DNA of 5,415 nt from Bacteroidales bacterium (lineage in GTDB: Bacteria; Bacteroidota; Bacteroidia; Bacteroidales; FEN-979), in assembly GCA_016926765.1 (NCBI GenBank), contig JAFGNY010000190.1, positions 1 to 5,415 on the forward strand, in the 5' to 3' direction. The notes under the pieces were generated by a model. That model did no database searches and was not told where the DNA came from. It saw nothing but the letters and a program-made list of their open reading frames with translations. This document shows positions 1-5,415 of the stretch, piece by piece (the first letter of the stretch is position 1; every line of letters starts with the position of its first letter). The position numbers and the translations under genes were made by a program.

Positions 1-139
1 AGCTCAACTCATCTTTCACCCAGAGGAAGATAATCAGGACTGCCGCCATCCCGGCAGCAAGCCCGATGATGTTGATCAGTGAGAAGAGCCTGTTTTTCAG
101 GACATTCCGAAAAGTCGGTTTGAGATATTTGGTGAACAT
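1..139 (-). CDS. FtsX/MacB-type ABC transporter permease, N-terminal fragment (cut by window edge)
   Basis: Reading the minus strand from the ATG at 139-137 gives 46 residues before the window ends. The start reads MFTKYLKPTFRNVLKNRLFS and the visible end reads LWVKDELS. A short basic amphipathic segment (residues 1-17) leads into one hydrophobic helix (about 18-41) and then the acidic DELS element. This matches the opening of the two complete upstream permeases (FSELSYD and MDEFSYE at the same place), so the gene is very probably another 780-800 residue duplicated permease of the inner membrane. The ATG is chosen because it aligns with the upstream paralogs' starts and follows the previous stop codon by 11 bases. 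No Shine-Dalgarno sequence precedes it. The periplasmic domains, later helices and stop lie outside the window, so full length and integrity are unknown. Confidence 0.88.
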   Translation of the reverse strand, partial: MFTKYLKPTFRNVLKNRLFSLINIIGLAAGMAAVLIIFLWVKDELS

Positions 140-150
140 CGCTATTCGTT
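140..150 (-). other. 11-base intergenic junction, third to fourth permease
   Basis: Between the TAA at 153-151 and the ATG at 139-137 the minus strand reads AACGAATAGCG. It is too short for a promoter or terminator and carries no Shine-Dalgarno sequence. It is A-rich at about 6-7 and 10-13 bases before the start, which is compatible with initiation in Bacteroidota. Unlike the other two junctions, the two genes here are in different frames. Confidence 0.65.
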
Positions 151-2544
151 TTACTCATATTTCATACTGTCAGCAGGATTTGCCGTTGCCGCCCGAAAAG
201 TGATCAGGCCAACAGTCATGACGACAAGTACGACAGCAATGCCACCCGACAAGATGAAAACCCATGCACTGATGGTAATCCGGTAAGCAAAATCCCTGAG
301 CCACCTTTCCATGACCCACCAGGCCACCGGACTGGCGATTGCAAATGAGATTAATACCCATTTAATGAATTTCCAGGTGAGCAGCCCGATGATCTGGTCC
401 ACACCTGCTCCTGAGATTTTCCTGACTGCAATCTCCCTCACTCTCCTCTGGGCCATAAATGAAGCCAGTCCAAGCAATCCGAGAACAGCCACGATGACCG
501 CAAGTGCTGTGAGCATGGAAAACACCTGTTTTGTCTGGATTTCATTTTTATACTGATTGATATAATCATCCTGCATGAAGCTGTATGAAAAGGGAGTGCC
601 AGGTAACATCTTTTCCCAGATACCCTTAGCCAGAGTCGTAATTTCCTGGGATTTTCCAGGATCAACCCGTATGCTCAGATAGTTACCAATCCGATTTTTC
701 AGATTTACCAATCCCACAGGCCGGATCTCTGAATGAACCGATTCATAGTTAAAATCCCTTATCACTCCGATGACATGATAAACACGTGCCGAATTCCCGC
801 CGCCAAACATCTTTGTCCCGATCGGATTTTTTAATCCAATTACCTTAACAGCTGTTTCATTCAGGATGATGCCCGTAGAATCAGTTGGAAAGTCTGGTGA
901 AAAGAACCGCCCCTCCACCATTCGAAACCTCATTGTATTTAAAAAAGCTGTATCACACCGAACCAGGTTCAGGGTAAACCTTTTATCCACTCCTTCGGCA
1001 CTAAAACCCCAGTTGGGAAAAGCAAAACCAGGTAGTGACGAAGAAGCTGAAATCCCCTTTACACCTGCATATTGCCTGATTTCGTCAGTGAAGGCCTGTC
1101 TGACCTGTCCAAATGAGGAAGGGGTTCGAAGGATAAGGATGTTTTCCTTTGTGAATCCGACATCTTTATTCAGGATGAAGTTTATCTGGCTGGTGATTAC
1201 CAGTGTACTGATGATAAGAAAGATCGATGCGGAGAATTGAATAATAATAAGGATGCTCCTCAATCCCATCCCCTTGGATTCAGAAAGAACCTGGGATTTC
1301 AGAACCTTTACCGGGTTAAACGATGAAAGTACAACCGCGGGATAGGTTCCTGCAATAAGTCCAACCACCAGGCCAAATGACACCAAGCCTGGCAACATCC
1401 ATGGATTTGCAAACAGACTGAGGGACAACTCTCTTCCAAGCCAGGCATTGTATGCAGGAAGCGTAAATTGCACAATGATGATTGCCAGAATGAGTGAAAC
1501 AAATGCAAAGATCACCGACTCTGAAAGGAATTGCCGGATCAGTTTAATCCGTGTGGATCCGGCGGTTTTCTTAATTCCAACCTCCCGGGCCCTAAGCATT
1601 GACTTTGCGATGGATAGGTTCATAAAATTGATGCAGGCGATGATCAGCACAAACAACGCTATGACGATAAAAACATAGACGTATTTAAAATTTCCGTTGG
1701 GTTCAAACTCCCCGTTCAGATCGGAATGTAAATGAATGGAAGTCAATGGTTGAAGATAGAATTCCCAAAAATTTCCTTTGGCCACAGCTTTTTTATAGTT
1801 CTCCTCACCAATTGACTCCATGGTATATTTCCTGAATTTTGTTTCAAGATCTTTTGCCGATGCATTGGGCCTGAGAAGGAAATAGGTGACAAAATTATTG
1901 GCAGTCCATTCCTGTTCTCTGAGCAAATACCGAAAAGTATTCAGTGACGCTATGATATTGGCATGAAAATGTGAATCTTCCGGGATATTCCTATAGACTC
2001 CCGTTACCTCGAATTGCCCGAAACCACCTGTATCCACCTCCATGATTTTACCCACCGGATCTTGGTTCCCGAAATATTTCCGGGCGGCAGATTCACTGAT
2101 GACCAGTGTATTGGGACGTTTCAGAGCATTTGAGGGATCACCGGAAATCAGAGGTATCGTAAACACATTAAATACGGTCGAGTCAACGTACATCACCACC
2201 GGCTCTTTGAGTGTCTCATCTCCTACCCTGACCAGGACATCCCGCCACGCGAATAATTTCACTCCTGTTTCGATCTCGGGATATTTTGCAAGCATTTCAC
2301 CGAACATTCTGGACGATGAATAGGTCTGGTTGATTTTTGTATCGCCGATTGCGGCCCTGATGCACAGGCGGTATATGCTGCCGGCTTTTTCATTGTACCT
2401 GTCATAGCTGAGTTCGCTGAAAACAAACAGCATGATCAGGATGAAACTGGTAATCCCCAGGGTCAGGCCAAAGAGATTGATCAATGAGAAAACAGCGTTT
2501 TTCCGGATTGATCTGAAAGCTGCGGTTAAACTGGTTAGAAACAT
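151..2544 (-). CDS. Duplicated FtsX/MacB-type ABC transporter permease (797 aa)
   Basis: This is an inner-membrane permease with two fused FtsX-like units. Helices judged by eye lie at residues 17-44, 287-311, 339-362, 384-408, 428-450, 674-697, 725-746 and 759-783. Large MacB-type periplasmic domains lie at about 45-286 and 451-673. The first carries the family pattern VISESAARKYFG (148-159), PVGK (163-166) and NIPEDSHF (186-193). The second carries LNETAVKVIG (561-570), PIGTK (574-578) and GVIRDFNY (593-600). Cytoplasmic coupling-loop motifs are REVGIKKTAGS (320-330) and REIAVRKISGAG (703-714). Elements NPVKVLK (410-416) and NPADSMKYE (789-797) close the halves. The fold suggests mechanical coupling to a separate ATPase, as in MacB, LolCE and FtsX; the substrate is unknown. 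The ATG at 2544-2542 aligns with its paralogs and lies 21 bases after the upstream stop. No frameshift is seen and length is normal. It has no ATP-binding motif, so it is not MacB itself. Confidence 0.95.
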   Translation of the reverse strand: MFLTSLTAAFRSIRKNAVFSLINLFGLTLGITSFILIMLFVFSELSYDRYNEKAGSIYRLCIRAAIGDTKINQTYSSSRMFGEMLAKYPEIETGVKLFAWRDVLVRVGDETLKEPVVMYVDSTVFNVFTIPLISGDPSNALKRPNTLVISESAARKYFGNQDPVGKIMEVDTGGFGQFEVTGVYRNIPEDSHFHANIIASLNTFRYLLREQEWTANNFVTYFLLRPNASAKDLETKFRKYTMESIGEENYKKAVAKGNFWEFYLQPLTSIHLHSDLNGEFEPNGNFKYVYVFIVIALFVLIIACINFMNLSIAKSMLRAREVGIKKTAGSTRIKLIRQFLSESVIFAFVSLILAIIIVQFTLPAYNAWLGRELSLSLFANPWMLPGLVSFGLVVGLIAGTYPAVVLSSFNPVKVLKSQVLSESKGMGLRSILIIIQFSASIFLIISTLVITSQINFILNKDVGFTKENILILRTPSSFGQVRQAFTDEIRQYAGVKGISASSSLPGFAFPNWGFSAEGVDKRFTLNLVRCDTAFLNTMRFRMVEGRFFSPDFPTDSTGIILNETAVKVIGLKNPIGTKMFGGGNSARVYHVIGVIRDFNYESVHSEIRPVGLVNLKNRIGNYLSIRVDPGKSQEITTLAKGIWEKMLPGTPFSYSFMQDDYINQYKNEIQTKQVFSMLTALAVIVAVLGLLGLASFMAQRRVREIAVRKISGAGVDQIIGLLTWKFIKWVLISFAIASPVAWWVMERWLRDFAYRITISAWVFILSGGIAVVLVVMTVGLITFRAATANPADSMKYE

Positions 2545-2565
2545 GTGTATACGGTCATGATAATT
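2545..2565 (-). other. 21-base intergenic junction, second to third permease
   Basis: Read on the minus strand, the TAA stop is followed by AAT TAT CAT GAC CGT ATA and CAC, then the ATG of the next gene. It has the same length and frame relation as the upstream junction, but the bases do not match it (about 5 of 21). No Shine-Dalgarno sequence is present. An out-of-frame ATG at 2558-2556 opens a seven-codon frame that runs across the true start and ends at 2535. Co-transcription is likely. Confidence 0.7.
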
Positions 2566-4938
2566 TTACTCCGCCTTCAACGCCATGGCGGGATTGATCC
2601 CGGATGCCTTAAAGGCCTGGAAACTAACGGTTATCAGTGCAAGGATAAGAGCTCCGATGGCAATGATGCCAAAAACGAGCGCACTCATGTCGATATGATA
2701 GGCGAATTCATTCAACATCTCTCCGATCACGTACCATCCAATGGCGAATGCAAGGACAATAGAGATGATGACAAGGATGAGAAACTCCCTCGACAACGAA
2801 TAGATCACAGAGAATACTCCTGCCCCCATTGCCTTTCTCACACCTATTTCACGGGTTCGCCTGCTTGCTGCATAAGAGGAGAGCCCATAAAGTCCAAGGC
2901 ACGCAATGATGATAGCTACAATCGTGAAGTATTTCAGCAGCAATCCCATCCTCATCTCTACTCTGTATAACTCATTATAGTCCTGATCAATGAACGAATA
3001 ATCGAGGGGGTAATCAGGAATGACTTTTTGCCAGGTTTTTTCGAGTGCAGCGATTGAAGCAGGGAGATTACCAGGCGCCAGTCTGACCAGGATCACATTG
3101 AGAAACCCGGTCTCTGTTAAAACAAATGCCATCGGTTCGATGGGTTCCTCTGCCCCGGAGTAATGGAAATTCTTTAACACCCCAATTATCACCCCTTCAA
3201 TTCCAACGAAATTGAATCGTTTACCAACCACATCGCCTCCTCCCATCACTTTAGCCACCTCTTCATTGACGAGAAAATTTCCTGTCGTATCCCGGGCCAG
3301 ATCTCCCGGAAAATCTTTGGAGAAATCACGTCCGGCTAACAGATCCATCTTCATGGTGGAGACGTAATCATAGTCAACGCCGTTAAACCCGATCAGAACT
3401 TCCTGCTCCGGATCTTTGCCATCCCAGTCTACACCTCCCGAATTACTTCCCATCATCACCGGGTTTGAATTGGAAGAGGTTACTCCCAAAATCAACGGAT
3501 TGTTTAACAGTTCCTTTTTGAGCAGATAATATGTATCCTTCATATTTTTCGCCATCGGGATGCATACCATATTCTCTTTATCAAAACCGAGCTCTTTCTC
3601 CTGCATATACTTCATCTGGAGATACATAAAAATGGCTCCAAGCGCAATGAATATGGAAAGTGTAAACTGAACGACAACCAGCACCCTCCGCAACCAGCCA
3701 TTTCTTCTTCCGGTCATGGTTTCCCCTTTCAATACCAGGACCGGCTTGAGGGAGGAGAGGTAAAATGCGGGATAGATGCCTGCCAGAATTCCTGTCACGA
3801 TGCCGGTAATAAGAAACCCAACGACAAAATTCAACTGGAAAATATCGGTTAAGGAAAAACTTTTACCCGATATTGAATTGAACACTCCCAGTGAGAGTGC
3901 GACGAGTATAATCGCAACAACCAGTGCCATCATCGCAAGCACCAGTGATTCAATCATAAATTGAACGATCATGGCCGTTCGGCTTGCCCCTGAAGCTTTT
4001 TTAACACCGATCTCTTTTGCTCTTACTGAAGCTTTCGCCGTGGCCAGGTTGATGAAGTTAATGCAGGCGATCAGGATAATAAAAACGGTTATGGCGATGA
4101 AAATATAGACCCGTAGAATAGCTCCCTGATTATCTCCAAAACCATACGAGGAATAGAGTTTAATATCCAGTAATGGGAAGAGAAAGAACTGTGCATTACT
4201 TTCAGGGTTATGTTCCCTGACAATTGCTGTCAGTTTCTGATTGACCGCTTCAAGGTCAGCGCCCTTGTTGACCAATACAAACGTATAGATACTGTTATTC
4301 CCCCATGATTCACTTGCCATCCCGATCTCCTTCACATATTCGTATGGAAGGATAGCTTCAAAGGTGAACCTCGAGTTTTTCGGAAGATCTTGCATCACAG
4401 CTCCAACGGTGAAGCGGGTCTTATTCTCAAGTTCGATGGTTTGTCCGATCGGGTTCTCATCTCCAAAATACTTCTTCGCAAGCTTTTCATTCAGGACGAT
4501 GCCATGAGGGTCCCCTAATGTGGTTTTTGCATCTCCCTGCAATACCGGAAGTGTGAAGATGTCGAACAACCCCGAATCAGCAGCCATTACAGATGATTCA
4601 TAAAAGGTTTTAGTCCCGAAACGGAATAAAAACCGGGGCAGGCGAACCATCCGGGCAGCGACCTGGAGCTCTGGAATCAGCTCCTGCCACACCGGAGCAC
4701 AAGGATAAGGGGTGACAGATACCCGGTAGCGCTCTCCTGAATAAAACTGGTCCTGGTTGACCATGAAGATCTGGTCAGCCTGTTCATTAAACGTCTCATA
4801 ACTGAACTCATCCATCACCCACATCAGGATAAGCAGGGCGGCAGCCAGGCCGACGGCCAGGCCGGCAATGTTGATGAATGTATATCCTTTCTGTCTCGAG
4901 ATATTCCTAAAAACTGTTCTGAAGATATTTTTGATCAT
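2566..4938 (-). CDS. Duplicated FtsX/MacB-type ABC transporter permease (790 aa)
   Basis: This is a second complete inner-membrane permease with the same two-unit layout. Helices judged by eye lie at about 18-40, 276-298, 324-352, 370-396, 418-440, 667-690, 718-740 and 752-776. Periplasmic domains cover about 41-275 and 441-666. Family patterns in the first are IVLNEKLAKKYFG (147-159), NPIGQ (162-166) and DLPKNSRF (184-191). The second has AGRDFSKDF (535-543), LVNEEVAKVMG (556-566), GVLKNFHY (586-593) and YSFIDQDYNELY (647-658). Coupling-loop motifs are KEIGVKKASGAS (308-319) and REIGVRKAMGAG (696-707), with KPVLVLKGE (398-406) and the C-terminal NPAMALKAE (782-790). It probably works with an ATPase encoded elsewhere; cargo is unknown. 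In its last 90 residues it is clearly more diverged than the flanking copies are from each other. The ATG at 4938-4936 is the natural start: basic stretch then helix 1, as in the neighbours. No disruption is seen. Confidence 0.95.
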   Translation of the reverse strand: MIKNIFRTVFRNISRQKGYTFINIAGLAVGLAAALLILMWVMDEFSYETFNEQADQIFMVNQDQFYSGERYRVSVTPYPCAPVWQELIPELQVAARMVRLPRFLFRFGTKTFYESSVMAADSGLFDIFTLPVLQGDAKTTLGDPHGIVLNEKLAKKYFGDENPIGQTIELENKTRFTVGAVMQDLPKNSRFTFEAILPYEYVKEIGMASESWGNNSIYTFVLVNKGADLEAVNQKLTAIVREHNPESNAQFFLFPLLDIKLYSSYGFGDNQGAILRVYIFIAITVFIILIACINFINLATAKASVRAKEIGVKKASGASRTAMIVQFMIESLVLAMMALVVAIILVALSLGVFNSISGKSFSLTDIFQLNFVVGFLITGIVTGILAGIYPAFYLSSLKPVLVLKGETMTGRRNGWLRRVLVVVQFTLSIFIALGAIFMYLQMKYMQEKELGFDKENMVCIPMAKNMKDTYYLLKKELLNNPLILGVTSSNSNPVMMGSNSGGVDWDGKDPEQEVLIGFNGVDYDYVSTMKMDLLAGRDFSKDFPGDLARDTTGNFLVNEEVAKVMGGGDVVGKRFNFVGIEGVIIGVLKNFHYSGAEEPIEPMAFVLTETGFLNVILVRLAPGNLPASIAALEKTWQKVIPDYPLDYSFIDQDYNELYRVEMRMGLLLKYFTIVAIIIACLGLYGLSSYAASRRTREIGVRKAMGAGVFSVIYSLSREFLILVIISIVLAFAIGWYVIGEMLNEFAYHIDMSALVFGIIAIGALILALITVSFQAFKASGINPAMALKAE

Positions 4939-4959
4939 ACTGATGCAAGGTTTTGGTAT
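4939..4959 (-). other. 21-base intergenic junction, first to second permease
   Basis: Read on the minus strand, the spacer follows the TAG stop as ATA CCA AAA CCT TGC ATC and AGT, then the ATG of the next gene. It holds no Shine-Dalgarno sequence, promoter or hairpin; an AAAA run sits 13-16 bases before the ATG. The spacer is exactly seven codons and has no stop in the frame shared by both genes, so only the TAG separates them. Such a short gap implies co-transcription. Confidence 0.7.
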
Positions 4960-5415
4960 CTATTCGTTCCTAAGGGTCTCAACCGGGTTGACGACGGCCG
5001 CCCTGTATGAATAGTAACCAATGGTGATCATGGTGATTATGTAACTGACAACCCCGGTTACGATAAATATCCACCAGGAGATCCCGGTTTTGTATGCGAA
5101 GTTTTCCAGCCACCTCTGCATAATATACCAGGCTACCGGTGTGGCGATGATAAAAGCGATCATCACCAGTTTCGTGAAATCGTAGGAGAGCAGCCGGATG
5201 ATCTGAATGACCCCGGATCCGTTCACTTTCCGGATGCCTATCTCCTGTTTTCTCTGTTCCGTAGCGAACAATGCCAGCCCAAATAACCCTAGCGCACTCA
5301 CGAAAAATGCCAAGCCTGTGAATATCATTAGGATCTGTCCCAGTCTTCGTTCAGAAGCATACTGACGATTCAGGCTGTCGTCAATAAACGCATACTCAAA
5401 CGGCTGATGGGGTGC
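4960..5415 (-). CDS. FtsX/MacB-type ABC transporter permease, C-terminal fragment (cut by window edge)
   Basis: The reading frame is open from the window edge at 5415 to the TAG stop at 4962-4960, giving the last 151 residues of a permease. The visible part begins at the end of the second periplasmic domain (FEYAFIDDSLNRQY, residues 6-19). This matches FSYSFMQDDYINQY and LDYSFIDQDYNELY in the next two proteins. Three helices follow at about 28-52, 81-98 and 112-136. The coupling-loop motif QEIGIRKVNGSG (57-68) lies between the first two, and the protein ends NPVETLRNE. The ATG at 5328-5326 is an internal methionine inside a helix, not the start; the 29 codons upstream are homologous coding sequence. 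The gene is first in the visible operon and is presumably a 780-800 residue duplicated permease. It uses TAG, whereas the two complete genes use TAA. Its C-terminus resembles that of the 797-residue copy most closely. Confidence 0.93.
   Translation of the reverse strand, partial: APHQPFEYAFIDDSLNRQYASERRLGQILMIFTGLAFFVSALGLFGLALFATEQRKQEIGIRKVNGSGVIQIIRLLSYDFTKLVMIAFIIATPVAWYIMQRWLENFAYKTGISWWIFIVTGVVSYIITMITIGYYSYRAAVVNPVETLRNE

Larger units (their letters stand above)
1..5415 (-). other. Part of a permease-array operon extending past both window edges
   Basis: Four consecutive same-strand genes of one family are spaced 21, 21 and 11 bases apart, with no terminator-like hairpin and T run between them. 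They almost certainly share a transcript whose promoter lies beyond 5415 and whose end lies before position 1. No candidate Bacteroidota promoter (TTTG with a TAnnTTTG box about 20 bases on) was found by eye upstream of any visible start. The ATPase and any membrane-fusion, outer-membrane or two-component genes expected for such transporters are not in the window. Confidence 0.8.

Noticed and set aside
866..1240. Plus-strand open frame of 124 codons
   Set aside because: It is antisense to the second periplasmic domain and fifth helix of the 797-residue permease, with no domain, start context or neighbour to support it.
2535..2558. Seven-codon minus-strand frame overlapping the start of the 797-residue gene
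   Set aside because: It could in principle act in coupling, but it has no ribosome-binding signal, and a frame this short occurs readily by chance.
2545..2970. Plus-strand open frame of 141 codons
   Set aside because: It lies almost wholly antisense to the 3' end of the 790-residue permease. Its translation is highly charged with scattered cysteines and no recognisable domain, as expected for the reverse of membrane-protein codons.
4845..4870. GC-rich, repetitive-looking segment with repeated GGCC
   Set aside because: It encodes the small-residue stretch AGLAVGLAAALL of the first helix. The repetition comes from Ala/Gly/Leu codons, and similar residues occur in the paralogs.
151..4938. Naming the complete genes macB or ftsX
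   Set aside because: MacB has an N-terminal ATPase and a single four-helix unit, and FtsX is a short single unit. These proteins have two units and no ATP-binding motifs, so only the family level is justified.
5326..5328. ATG as the start of a 122-residue protein
   Set aside because: The frame stays open to the window edge, and the 29 upstream codons align with the other permeases just before helix six, so this is an internal methionine of a truncated gene.

Overview
The window is one stretch of a tandem array of large ABC-transporter permeases, all encoded on the minus strand. Two genes are complete (about 800 codons each) and two are cut by the window edges. In the direction of transcription, from high to low coordinates, the order is: the last 151 residues of a permease (5415-4960), a complete 790-residue permease (4938-2566), a complete 797-residue permease (2544-151), and the first 46 residues of a fourth permease (139-1). 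Gaps are only 21, 21 and 11 bases, so more than 98% of the window is coding. No promoter, terminator, RNA gene, mobile element or CRISPR is visible.

Every protein belongs to the FtsX/MacB-type permease superfamily, in the duplicated eight-helix form. One helix, a large periplasmic domain and three more helices are followed by a second copy of the same layout. Both halves keep the cytoplasmic loop motif of the family (R-E-[IV]-[GA]-[VI]-[RK]-K-x-x-G-[AS]) just after the helix that returns from the periplasm, and a terminal N/K-P-x-x-x-L/M-K/R element. None of the visible sequence has Walker A, Walker B or the LSGGQ signature, so the ATPase must be encoded elsewhere, as must any membrane-fusion or outer-membrane partner.

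The organism is most likely a member of the Bacteroidota. Strings of 780-800 residue duplicated FtsX-like permeases in one operon are characteristic of that phylum. None of the three start codons visible here has a Shine-Dalgarno sequence, which also fits. The base composition looks moderate. This is a family-level inference; genus cannot be given from the window.

The genes look like an expanded paralogous operon, in which each fused protein could equal the two-subunit membrane part of a MacB-like transporter. Substrate and direction of transport cannot be read from the sequence. The region is fairly ordinary for the phylum. The points worth a second look are the length of the ATPase-free array, two junctions where a single stop codon separates in-frame neighbours by exactly seven sense codons, and the closer kinship of alternate copies.
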